From contig NW_026251404.1 of assembly GCF_025118155.1 (NCBI RefSeq), positions 434,001 through 498,000 of the forward strand: DNA of 64,000 nucleotides, in the 5' to 3' direction. Source of the stretch: Cokeromyces recurvatus. Lineage: Eukaryota; Mucoromycota; Mucoromycetes; Mucorales; Mucoraceae. The position numbers and the translations under genes are program-made. The notes beneath the pieces are model-generated. The model had not been told where the DNA came from and searched no databases. It was given only the letters and a program-made list of their open reading frames with translations. This document shows positions 44,634 through 54,829 of the stretch, piece after piece (the stretch's first letter is position 1; the number at the start of each line of letters is the position of its first letter).

Positions 44634-46437
44634 TTTTTTTCAACAAGAAAAAACGAAAGAAATATATTATTTTTCTTTTTTAAATTTATTCATTTTTTAC
44701 ATCATTGCGGTGTAAATTCTTGTCCGCCATAACTTAATTAAAAATATAAAAGGAAATAAAAATGAGAGAAAAAAGTACATTAAAAGAAAAAAAAATAGTA
44801 TACTCGAAAAGATAGAAAAAACCCAAAAAGTAATCCTTTTAAAGTGTAGAATTGGGGAGGAGGAAAGAAAGGATATGGATAAAGCATGATATTACAAATA
44901 GTAAAGTGTGTAAAGAACTTTGTAGTATTATAGACTATATAATTAATCGTGATTCCAGTATGTTTAAATAATGTATAAGTGAGATAGCATACACATAATT
45001 GATGAATTTAATAGTTTATTATTATAGTTTGGAATAATCTAAATCACGGATAAAAACAAACATATTATTGGTTTAGTACAAACACTGACAAAAGTCGTAA
45101 TACAAATAATATCATTTAAACACGCATCTTAATTTAAGTTAATACTTAATCTATACGAATCTAGACTTTATTATGTAATGCATTTCTTCTATTAGTACGT
45201 AACATCTGCTTCTTTTGTCTCTCTATCTCTCTTTTTTTTTCATGTTCACATACATATATATATTATAGACTGTTCCATAATCCAACGATAAGTATTACAG
45301 AAAAAAAAAAAAACAAAAGTAAGTCAAAGTAATAGTAGTAGTAGTAGTGGTGGTGGTGGTATAAGTGGTGTGTTTATAGTAAACATAGCCCTATATGTAT
45401 CCTCTATTTCTGATGAAAGTAACACGGGTGTTTGGAGAGTGACTAGAATTCGCAGCATATTTAGCCCAAGCCTAGGCTGTGGAATCGAATCACTTCAAGG
45501 GTTCCCCACCAAATCAAATGAACCCTTAATTTTTTTATTTATTCTTGTTTTTTGTACTACGCCAGCGACTCCTTTTTTTTTCTTTTTACAGCAGCAGTAG
45601 CATGAATAATGATGTATTATGACTATATTCTACCAAGCAACGGTAGTAGATACAGGAAGAACAGTGTTATTATTATTACCTGATACTATTATAGTCAGAT
45701 CATATATCAGAACCAACAATCTTTAAACGTTCCCCTCCCTTATATATATATGTATATTATATGAATGTATATTATGTACCTTGGTACCAATATGGCCCTC
45801 AAGCCATAGAAAGAAGAATAGAGTGTCTAAAAAGCCTTATTTTATACCTATACAGATACAAATGTATAGTTGCTATGTTTGATCATAATCACAAGTAAAC
45901 GTAATATACAGGCTCCTTTAATTGATTAACATCAAGCTTCTCTAGCTAATACTATACATTATGTTATGGCTTATTTAAGAATAAAAACTAAAAAAAAAAC
46001 TCTACCAAGTATATCGTAATAACAACCAATATCTTTCTATAAGCTAGAGCTAGTGTAAAGAAGAATGTTATCGATTACTTCAAAAAAAGAAGATATTGAT
46101 AAATAGAACAATTCTGTCACTGTAACAGTAATAAATGCAAAGTATTTCTTTTCTGAGAATATATAACTTTTTTTTTTCCTTTATTTTACTAAACCGTTAT
46201 CTAGATATTGTATAAACAAGATGAATAATCTCAGCTCTTTGTTTAAAGTTCATATTTTGCCTCATCAAAAAAAAAAAGAACAGATTTAAAAGGGGAAATA
46301 CTGAAAACGGGATAGTGGTGAGATAAAGAAAAAGAATTGCTAAGCATCAACTAGAGTATAGATGTAGTAATACCTCTCTATCATCATTTATCTTTAACAA
46401 AGCAGTAATAGGGCTTGAGTTATAACAATTACCTTTG

Positions 46438-46476
<39 letters not shown>

Positions 46477-47100
46477 GTAATGGCTTCTCCAAATTATCCA
46501 TTTTGTTAAGCAGCCTATACATACAAAAACAAGAGAGTCTATCCTTTATATGCAGATCATCTTCTACTCTAGCAATACGTTAGAGTATATATTACTTTTC
46601 AAACACACTCTCTCATTATATGCATAGGTTCTCCAGTAAACAATCCTCAGTAGTATAAGTTTACTAAGAAATCACTATAGAAACTGCACATTCCTATAAC
46701 CAGTAGCTTATACGAATGAATATTCCATAGCTTACATCAAAATTCTAGTAAATCAACTCAAAGCCGTATCGCTAAGGTCTTTATCCTTTTTTTTTTTAAC
46801 TTTATGTGGAATCCATTCTAACCATCGACCCTCTGCTTATGGCCTCTTATAACCCTAAATTGTATAAATTTCTACTCTTCATTGAAGAATATGCTGGTTG
46901 CATGCAAGGAAACTCAAGTCTCATATTCACAATTCATACAAATGACTGACATATCCCAATTCTCTATGTTGCCTTCCTAGCAAGTAAATATGTTTTAGAT
47001 GTTATATACTTGATTGGTTGTAAAAAGATTTTTTTTTCTCTCTTTTTTTTTTTAAAAAAAAAAAATGAATGGAGTATTTATTAAAATTCCGCCCTTTTTT
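44634..47100. other. 2.5-kb spacer holding the right 537-bp repeat
   Basis: No intact gene. The right repeat copy lies at 45345-45881. Before it is AT-rich promoter-like DNA of the LOG gene with a GTA/GTG trinucleotide stretch (45331-45360). After it, about 46480-47030 is less AT-rich and includes a 47-codon plus-strand open piece near 46807-46948, flanked by a T run of about 35 (46441-46475). I recognise nothing in it. Confidence 0.45.
45345..45881 (-). repeat. right copy of the 537-bp inverted duplication
   Basis: Reverse-complement partner of 38347-38883. Read on the plus strand, it has TATAAG at 45360-45365, the 8-bp stem AAGGGTTC/GAACCCTT (45497-45528) followed at once by AATTTTTTT, and a second T run at 45573-45581. 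The order TATA, about 130 nt, hairpin, oligo-T would suit a Pol III-type or snRNA-like transcription unit, but this is inference. A 76-codon frame (45370-45600) is open here and in the other copy. Confidence 0.92.
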
Positions 47101-47761
47101 TTATTTTTGTTGTGCTGTTTGCTGTTGTTGATCAATTTTATCACGAAGTTGATAAGCTTTTGATAGAATATGTTGATTTTCATCATCTGTTATTCCAGGA
47201 CCTTTATAATTCACTTCTCTCAAAAATTGCTATGATATACAAAAATAAAATAAAATATATTCATGTATAAATATATGATTTATTTTATTTTATTTTTTTT
47301 TTTCATTTTACCTTTTGAGCATTATAACAATTCCAAAATTTTTGTTTTTGTTCTTCACACATCTTGGCTTTATCCCACCAGCTTCCATGCTTAAAACAAG
47401 TGAAAAGATCTTCATGTAGATCAGCACAGAGGATTAAAGATGCTTCGTGAATTTCGTTTCTTTGTTCTTTAATATCATGAGAAGTCCACACAACTTGAGG
47501 TTGCGATTCCTTTTCTTGATGATCATGTTCATTAGAGGGTATCGGGTTTTGTGTTGGTGAGTGTAGACTGTAATGATTAGGTGCTGGAACGGGATTTGTG
47601 GATGCTTTATCTTGTTCAATTATGGGTGTTGGTGGGGATTGAAGAAGTTGTGTAGGAACATAGTGTGGTTGCTCCTGTTTTAAGAATTCCTCTGTATTTG
47701 TATCTTTTACAAATGATTTAATATAATCACGAGCAGTTGTTTGTTCTTTATTATTTGCCAT
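47101..47761 (-). CDS. twin-CX9C (CHCH-like) protein
   Basis: Likely small mitochondrial intermembrane-space protein of the twin-CX9C type. Exons 47761-47312 and 47229-47101 total 579 nt, 192 aa. The C-terminal half carries CADLHEDLFTC and CEEQKQKFWNC, two exact CX9C motifs separated by a short loop (FKHGSWWDKAKM), the arrangement of a CHCH helical hairpin. It continues FLREVNYKGPG and a helix ending in a Gln-rich tail. The first 90 residues are disordered and rich in Pro, Gln and His, which is unusual, as most CHCH proteins have short N-termini. Family members act in respiratory-complex assembly; I cannot name the exact orthologue. A divergent TTTTA-rich intron of 82 nt separates the exons. 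Confidence 0.72.
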
Positions 47762-48040
47762 AATTGTCCAAAAGAAGAAAAAGAAACTGCATTCCCCTTG
47801 ACAAAATGTCAGATAAGGTGGTCATACGGAGCTTAAATTTATTAATGCTCTTACTGACAAAAAAAAAAAAACTTACTCCCCCCCCTCCCTGTAAATACAG
47901 ACGTCTTTCAAGAAATGTATATTTATACATACGTATTTATATATAACAGATGTATACAGAGTATGCTTCCCCTCTTTTTATTATTATTATCATTTTCTTT
48001 TTGTAGTTAAATATAAAAATTTAGTTCCTCTATACATTAT

Positions 48041-48605
48041 TTACTGTTTTGATCCCTTAACAAAACGATTATTCCTTAATTCTAACTGACCATGCTCTAA
48101 AAATGAAGGCCATTCTTTATCACCTTTTAATTCCATAAAGTAAGGTTGTTCCCAAAGCGCCAATAAACGTGTTTCATTTCTAGATGCTGCTACTGATTCC
48201 AGCGCCTTACGTAACGCTACAATTGATTTTTCAACCATATTCTTCTCTTCAACTACTCTTAAACGTTTTGGTTGTAATATATGATCTTTATCCATTTTTT
48301 GTTTCAGTTGGAGATCTTTCGAGTGATGAAGGAGAGCATCTGTAACAGCTTGTGCTGCTTGAGTTGTTTGAAAGCCTGTCAAAGCTACTAAAGGACGCCA
48401 CAAGTCTTTTCGTAAATTAGTAGGTCGAACAGTTGTACCAAGTTGATTTAATACTCTTGACTGTTATATAAAAGGGCACATATTATTTATACTTTGACAC
48501 TGGATGATAGTTTATTCTAATTACCTTCATACTTTGTCTTAGACTAATCAACACCTGTTGTGTTTGAATATGTCGAAAAATATAGATACTATTTGTAGAT
48601 GGCAT
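48041..48605 (-). CDS. probable mitochondrial ribosomal protein mL67 / Mhr1
   Basis: Probable mL67 (Mhr1), a fungal mitoribosomal large-subunit protein that in yeast also promotes mtDNA recombination. Exons 48605-48525 and 48460-48041 total 501 nt, 166 aa. The N-terminus fits the family pattern: IYIFRHIQTQQVLISLRQSM, then RVLNQLGTTVRPTNLRKDLW followed by RPLVALTGF, where the RKDLWRPL block is most characteristic. The C-terminal half is charged and helical (NMVEKSIVALRKALESVAAS), ending in LEHGQLELRNNRFVKGSKQ. The start codon is the first ATG and gives IYIFRH close to the N-terminus as in homologues. It faces NOT2 across a 285-bp divergent promoter. Assignment rests on short blocks only, hence moderate confidence. 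Confidence 0.6.
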
Positions 48606-48622
48606 AATGATCTCTGTTTCCG

Positions 48623-48653
<31 letters not shown>

Positions 48654-48890
48654 GAGAGAAACTTTTGTTTCTAATTTTTTTAAGCAAACAAGAGGAAGTA
48701 ATAATAATAATAATAATAAAATATATAATAAAATTAAACGCCGAAGCTCACGTCATTTTTTTTTCTACACAAAAAAAAAAAAGTTTGAACTTTCAATTAA
48801 AAACTTTTTTTTTTATTAAATAAATACATATTTAATATATAAAACAAAGAAGAAAAAAAAAAAAAAGAGAGTGCATTAAAAAAAAAACCA
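48606..48890. promoter_or_regulatory. compact bidirectional promoter (mL67-like and NOT2)
   Basis: 285 bp between divergent start codons, with an A run of about 25 (48628-48652), a TAA microsatellite (48700-48719), ACGTCA at 48750-48755 (CRE/ATF-like, as in the other compact divergent promoter) and further A/T runs. Confidence 0.45.
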
Positions 48891-50375
48891 ATGTTCCGTC
48901 CAAATACAACAGCAGATTTGAATGAATTTCCCGCATTAGGGACACCGCCAACCTTAAGCCGAACTTCAATTGTACCTAATTCAACAGCAGCCATGGCCAC
49001 TCGACTTGGTGGTGCTAGTTATGCTTCTACAACAGGCAGCAATGGATTTCCACATCAGCAGCAGCAGCAACAACAACAACAACATGCACAAGACTTGGAA
49101 AGCAACATGGATTTTATTGGACATAAGAATGTTTTAGGGTTCAATAGAAATAACAATTTTAATGGTGATTTACCACTTTCATCAAACAATGCTAATCGAA
49201 ATCTTGCACTGAGATCGTTTTCTATGGATGAATTTCCAGCACTACGCAGTAGTAGTACTTTTGATAACGGAGCAAATAGAGAGTCAGGTAATAAACTAGA
49301 ACAATGTATTTATATATATATAAATAAATATATATATATATATATATTACTTTCCGACAACATGGAGTCGAAATGATGTGTATATGTATATATGTTTATC
49401 AGTTTATTTGTTTATTTATTTTTACCTTATTTATTTTTATATATTACTATTTTTTGATGGAATAGGAAAAGGATTTTCGCAAAAAAATGAATCTTCAAAT
49501 TCTTGGGTAAATTATTTACAATTCATAAATAATACACGTGTTAATTTTTTTTCTTCATTAGTCACAATCCAGAAAACAAGAGGAAACAACATCAACAGAT
49601 GGAAAAACAACGGATCCATATGGATTATTAGGGCTTTTAGGAGTGATTAGAATGACGGATCCTGATCGTAGTATGTTGGCATTAGGTAGTGATTTAACTA
49701 CACTCGGTTTAGATTTGAATACATCAGAGTAAGTTTTAAATGAACGCGTTTAAAATTGATAGACAATTCATTCATTTTTGTGCATGTGTGTGTGTGATAG
49801 TTCTATATATTCAACATTTATATCACCATGGTCAGATACACAAAACTTACCCGGATTAAATGTTGAACCAGGCTATTATTTGCCTTCTTGTTATCGTAAT
49901 GTTCAAGCAACACCACCTGCTCATCAACGTATGCGAACATTTTCAGATGAAATTTTATTTTATGTGTTTTATTGTATGCCAAAGGATATTGCCCAGGAGG
50001 CAGCAGCACAAGAATTGTATGTAACAAAATAATTAGCTTTTTTTTTAGGAGAAGCGAGAAAAAAAAAAGACTTATTTTATTATTATTATTATTAGATATA
50101 ATCGCAATTGGCGATATCATAAGGAATTAGGATTGTGGTTAACAAAAGAAACAGATGAAAATGGTCGACCTGTTCAAGCATTTCGAAGGACATCACCTAA
50201 TAATTTAGATCGTGGTGTGTATGTCTTTTTTGACCCTACAACATGGCAAAAGGTGAAAAGAGAATGGACATTATCTTGGGATGCTATTGAGGAACGATCA
50301 ACACAGAATCCTATTAGCTTACCTACTACAACAAGTTCTTCAACTAATAATAGTTCAAATAGAATATTAATGTAA
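48891..50375 (+). CDS. NOT2: CCR4-NOT complex subunit NOT2
   Basis: Scaffold subunit of the CCR4-NOT deadenylase/transcription-regulatory complex (CNOT2). Exons 48891-49287, 49466-49506, 49562-49728, 49801-50016 and 50096-50375 total 1101 nt, 366 aa. The N-terminal region is disordered with two DEFPAL-type motifs (LNEFPALG and MDEFPALR) and a Gln run (about residues 55-65). Next is DPYGLLGLLGVIRMTDPDRS, then SMLALGSDLTTLGLDLN. The C-terminal NOT box runs from IYSTFISPWSDTQNLPGLNV through EILFYVFYCMPKDIAQEAAA and NRNWRYHKELGLWLTKETDE to GVYVFFDPTTWQKVKREWTL. A short Ser/Thr tail ends the protein. Exon 2 is only 41 nt. Convergent with the Uds1-like gene, 169 bp apart. Confidence 0.93.
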
Positions 50376-50544
50376 AATTCGAATAAAAACAAAAGAGAGA
50401 GAAAGAGAAAAAAAAAAAAAGATGAATTATTATATATATACAAATATTCACATAAATACATACATACACACATATACACACACACACTCACACTCACGCT
50501 CACACACACTCACTCACACACATACATAAATAATTATTATTTAT

Positions 50545-52586
50545 TTATATGGATAGAGTTTGAATGCCTTTATTAATACGTTCATATCTTGACATCTCTC
50601 TTTCATGTTTAAGATTTTTTAATTGTCTTTCTAAATGTCTTTTTTCTTCCATCTCCTTTTCTAACGCTCTTTGATGATCTGCTTTCATCACATGTATCAT
50701 CTTTTTAAATTCTTTTCTTAAGGAAGCTGTCGTTAATGTATCCGTCTTACTCCATTGTCTTCCCTTTCCTTCCTCTATTAATTGAGCTTCGATTTCTTTT
50801 ACTTGCTGTGTGAGTTGGTCAAGACGTCGTTCATAATTCACTTTCTCCCTTTCAAATTCCATTGCAGTCCCCGTAAGTCGATCAAATTCCTTCAAGATAC
50901 CCTCATAGTTTGCCTCCATGACTGCACTCTTTTCAATCCAAGCTGCCTCCTTGACCAAGAACGCAGCTCGTAATGAATCGACTTCAGGAGTAGCGTTGTT
51001 GACTAACTCTAATTCATGAATTTGAACATCACGCATATCCAGTATCCTTTCCTTGTCCTTTACCAACGTATGTAAATCATGACAGATAGTGAATAATCTA
51101 TCATGTTCCCTTTGCCAATTTTCACAATCTCGTGAAAGTTTATCTAAAAGGGCAGCCTGTTCCTTTAATTGGGCTTGATACTCTTCTTGTTCTTCTTGTA
51201 ATTTTTGCTCATCATCATCATCATCATCCTTCCTGTGATCGGGGATAGGATCTTGCTCTCTTTCAATACGTAATTTCAGTACTTGATCACGATAATACTC
51301 TATCTCTGTCTTTAATTCATTCTCTCGTGCTTGATAGAGAGCGACTAGAGATTGGATCCTTGCCATCTCAGACTCCATGATAGGTACCGTCCTTTTTAAT
51401 TCAATCAGTTGATTCACATCCTCTTGAACTTGACTATCAAAGTTGAATTCAAGATAATCAAGCCATTCAATGGGTGAATTTGAATGTTGGACTATAGAAG
51501 ACATATCAAATGCTTTTAAAATTCTTTTCAAGATAGGCTTGATGGTGGTATCTAATTCAGATTGTAAATCGATTAATTTCGCTTTCATATCGTGTATAGC
51601 TGTATGATGAGGAGAGTGAAGATAGATCGCCCCACTTGTTGTTGTTGTTGTCGACGACTCTAATTGTTCTAACTTTTGTAATCCAAGACAGAGTACACCC
51701 GCTGTATGTTGTAATACTTGATAGTCTGTTTCAATCTCTTCTGATTCAAGTTCTTCAAGTCGTTGAGTCAAAATCTTGACCTTTCGATCTGTCTCTTGGC
51801 TTTCATCTAATAATAACGTGACCGATTCTCGATTCTTATCATTTGAAAGAGTTAAAAGAGATTGTAAAGTTTCTTGAATCATTTTATCAATTTGAAGTCT
51901 TTGTGTTGTCGCTTTCAGTTTTGTTTTAAGTCGTACTTGATGCTAAGAAAAATAAAATAAAATTAAATATCCAATCATTTACATCATCTTTTTCCTTTTT
52001 TTTTTTTTACTTGTCTTAATGTTTCAAACTCTTCAAAAGATAAAGTTTTATAGTCACGAGCTTCAATTAAAGCTTGAGAAACAAGTAACTGAAAAAGTAA
52101 ATCTTCAGAATCAATATCAAATGATGAGGATAGAGTTGAAGAGGGTGCTGTCTGAGTAAATTTAAATTTCCACATATTTTCAAGTTCATGAGTTAAATCA
52201 TCTTCTATCGTTGTTATTGAAGAAGAAGAAGAAGAAGATATTGAAGAATATTTAGTTATGGGTGATTGTTCATCCATACTTGAATCTATATAAATATGTA
52301 TATACATATAAAGTTTTGAGAAACCTATATGGATATGAAAAAGGAAGAAGAAAGAAAGAAAAAAAAAATAGAGTTCCATATAGTGTACATGTATACCATG
52401 TGATATAATCATTTTATTAGTCTGCTGGGAGTCTCTTATTCGTAAAGGAGATCTTGGTAATAAAGTAGGTGATAATGAAGTTGTTTTCCTTTTTAAAAAT
52501 TCTGGCTGCTTTAAAGGACTTGATTTTTGAAAATTAAAAAAATTATTTCGAGTCAATTTCAAACCAATAGGTCTGTCATCCTCCAT
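50545..52586 (-). CDS. Uds1-domain coiled-coil protein
   Basis: Likely homologue of fungal proteins with the 'Up-regulated during septation' (Uds1) domain; in fission yeast the namesake is induced at septation. Exons 52586-52397, 52285-52011 and 51942-50545 total 1863 nt, 620 aa. The N-terminal 125 residues are low complexity with a Ser run (SSISSSSSSSI). The Uds1-like segment is DLLFQLLVSQALIEARDYKT followed by LSFEEFETLRQ, continuing across a splice into HQVRLKTKLKATTQRL. The rest is a long coiled coil (ENELKTEIEYYRDQVLKLRI, REMSRYERINKGIQ) with an Asp run near the middle. No motor or membrane segment is visible. It probably acts as a structural or septation-associated protein; that role is inferred from the domain. 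Confidence 0.7.
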
Positions 52587-52906
52587 TGAATCTCTTGGAA
52601 TCTATTGAAACAATGAAGCATGTTTAATTATAACATTGATTCTATTTACTCTGTTTTATATACCATTTCTTTAAATAAGAAAACTAAAGAAAAAAAAAAG
52701 GGAAGAAAAGAAGAAAAAATTAATATCCCAACAATTTTAATTAAAAAAGCTACACAAGACAATATCTTGTTTATGTAAGCGAATCTATCTTATTGTGTAC
52801 TTAATTTATCAAAAGATTGTATTAGAAAAAAAGAAAAAGGCTTTTTCCTTCTAGTACAACTTCTTTTATTTTTTCTTTTAACATTACATTATACATTACA
52901 TTTATT
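52587..52906. promoter_or_regulatory. divergent promoter region, Uds1-like / ubiquitin-like gene
   Basis: 320 bp between divergent starts, AT-rich, with an A/G-rich stretch (52683-52720) and a short repeated leader ACATTACATTATACATTACATT just before the ubiquitin-like ATG. No further motif recognised. Confidence 0.4.
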
Positions 52907-53173
52907 ATGGTAAAAATGATGACTGTTTTTGTAAAAACAATGTCAGGCAAAATTAGACCTCTTCAAGTTGATTCCCATTCTACTACAGTCTTTGATTTGA
53001 AAAAAACAATAGAAGAGGAAGAAGGTATTCAAGCTGAACATCAACGCATGATTTATTCGGGACATGAATTAAATCAAGAAAACATGACACTTGGTGAATA
53101 CAATATTAAGCCTGATAGTGCTATTTATCTCATTCTTCGTTTATATGGTGGAAAATACAACAATACAACATAG
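52907..53173 (+). CDS. divergent single-domain ubiquitin-like protein
   Basis: A ubiquitin-fold protein of 88 aa in one exon. FVKTMSGKIRPLQVDS, IEEEEGIQAEHQRMIYSG and LGEYNIKPDSAIYLILRLYG align with ubiquitin throughout with two one-residue insertions, ending in Gly-Gly plus a six-residue tail (KYNNTT) that a hydrolase would have to remove. Positions equivalent to ubiquitin Lys6, Lys11, Lys27, Ile44 and Arg72 are kept; Lys29, Lys33, Lys48 and Lys63 are replaced, and Arg74 is Tyr. It is therefore neither ubiquitin itself nor an obvious NEDD8, which is usually closer to ubiquitin. Four residues (MVKM) precede the expected first Met; the ATG at 52919 would give the ubiquitin-like start MTVFVKT. 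A role as a conjugated modifier is inferred from the intact GG end. Confidence 0.85.
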   Translation: MVKMMTVFVKTMSGKIRPLQVDSHSTTVFDLKKTIEEEEGIQAEHQRMIYSGHELNQENMTLGEYNIKPDSAIYLILRLYGGKYNNTT

Positions 53174-53448
53174 CTCCCTATTTTGTAGTTGTATTTTCTT
53201 TTTTCTTTAAAAAAAAAAAGAAAAAATATGTGTATATTTATATGCATATACACTGTATTACTGAGTAAAATAAATTTGTATATGATTTATTCAAATGCAT
53301 TTATCAGATAAAGTGCGTTTTTTTTTATTATTATTTTTTCAAAAATATTAAGTTTGGATATTATCCAATCATATTGCTTTTCAAAAAAAATATTTATTTG
53401 TTAATTTACATTTTTTTTTTTATTGTTAGCATCATTACTTTTGTCAAA

Positions 53449-54629
53449 ATGTCAGTAACATCAATTAAAGATATTAATGAGCCTAGTTTCCAAGAAATTA
53501 TACCTCGCATCTTTCTTGGCGATTGTGAATCATATAAAAAAGAAATTATCACCAAAAATAAAATGACACACATTTTGTCACTAGGTGATTTTAGTAATGA
53601 TCTCGATCTTGATGTTGAATACAAGGCAAGTATTTTTTTTTGAGGTGGGGGAGAAAGAAAGACAGAGAGACTAATTTATGTATTTGTAGAATATTCCTAT
53701 TTTTGATGTGGAGGGACAAAATATAATTCAATATTTTGACGATGCTATTGATTTTATTCAGATCGCTTATAAAGCAGGAGGAAAAATTTTAATTCACTGT
53801 CAAGCAGGTGTATCCCGAAGTCCTACCATTTTAGCTGCCTGTTTAATGAAATCAAAAAAGATAAAACGTGATGAAGCATTAGAATTGATTAAACAGAAAC
53901 GTCCCTGTATTGCACCTAATCAAGGATTTATGGAGCAACTTGATCTTTATTATGATTTAGAATTTGAAGTCGATTTAAATAAAGTAGAATATAGACGTTT
54001 TCTAGTAGCCAGTATGGCTGAAGAACAAAAAAGTAAAAATAAAGAGAGAGGGAGAGAAAAAAAAATACAATTATCTGATGGATACTAATAGATAGAAAAT
54101 TATGATAGATTATGGTCATGTAGAACATAATGCTTTGGCTGCTGATCCAGAATATACACCATTAACAGAAGCAAGTAACAAAAAAAAATTCAAGGCTTTA
54201 CGATGCAGAAAATGTAGACGAATTTTGGTTGGCTCTGAGCACGTTATTGATCATGAACCAGGGAAAGGACAAGTGGCATTTTCTTATCATAAACGTAATG
54301 CAGATATTAACATTACTACAACAGCTACAACTTCAACAGAGTCAGAAGTGAATACATCACTCAATAAAGTAAATGCATCCCTAAACCCGTTATTAGCATC
54401 ATTAGCTATTCATAATAATGCATGTTCATCTTATTTTATTGAGCCCATGCAATGGTTAGAAGGTTTGATTGATGATGTACAGGGACGTATTGATTGTCCT
54501 AAATGTTCCTGTAAATTGGGTTCCTATAATTGGGCAGGTGATCAATGTTCCTGTGGTCGTTGGATTACACCTACTTTTATGTTGCATCGTAATAAAGTAG
54601 ATGAAGTTAAAAACGTTTTACAAAAATAA
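53449..54629 (+). CDS. YVH1: dual-specificity phosphatase YVH1/DUSP12
   Basis: Dual-specificity phosphatase with C-terminal zinc-binding domain; in yeast Yvh1 is needed for release of Mrt4 during 60S ribosome maturation. Exons 53449-53625, 53690-54032 and 54109-54629 total 1041 nt, 346 aa. The phosphatase domain opens with EIIPRIFLGDCESYKKE; the P-loop is HCQAGVSRSP with catalytic Cys near residue 96, and ends with NQGFMEQLDLYYDL. The C-terminal domain carries the Cys pairs CRKCRRILVGSEHVIDH, a conserved CSSYFIEPMQWLEGL block and CPKCSCKLGSYNWAGDQCSC, the YVH1 hallmark. Intron 1 has a GC donor (AAG|GCAAGT) with acceptor TTTGTAG; no GT alternative restores the frame. Intron 2 is joined A|AT to read EEQKNYGHVEHNAL. 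Confidence 0.92.
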
Positions 54630-54829
54630 AATAAACTTCTGTCAATTTTTGTATTTCAGGAAAAAAAAAAAAAAAAATAAGGTTATTATGATTCCTTATT
54701 ACTCAGCATATTTACCCCACAGGATAAAACTTTTTTTTTTATTATTATTATTCTTTTACTCTCTCTCTCTCTTTCTCTCTTTTTTCTTTTTCCCTTTAAT
54801 TCTTTTTATTAAATCGTATTATATTATCC

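Noticed and set aside
45370..45600. 76-codon ORF open in both copies of the inverted repeat
   Set aside because: Only six differences exist between the copies, and two of them change amino acids in this frame (P/F and C/Y). The C-terminus is a translated poly-T and CAG run. Preservation is explained by recent duplication, not coding selection.
46840..46860. AACCCTAAA as a telomerase-RNA template or telomeric remnant
   Set aside because: It is a single short match with no tandem repeat or RNA framework around it; expected by chance.
46807..46948. 47-codon open frame (IDPLLMASYNPKLYKFLLF) in the spacer after the right repeat
   Set aside because: It reads as protein but has no supported start, no adjoining exon with matching splice sites, and no recognised family; it is too short to call.
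52919..53173. treating the ubiquitin-like gene as ubiquitin or a ubiquitin-ribosomal fusion
   Set aside because: Too many substitutions at invariant ubiquitin positions, only one repeat, and a six-residue tail with no ribosomal domain.
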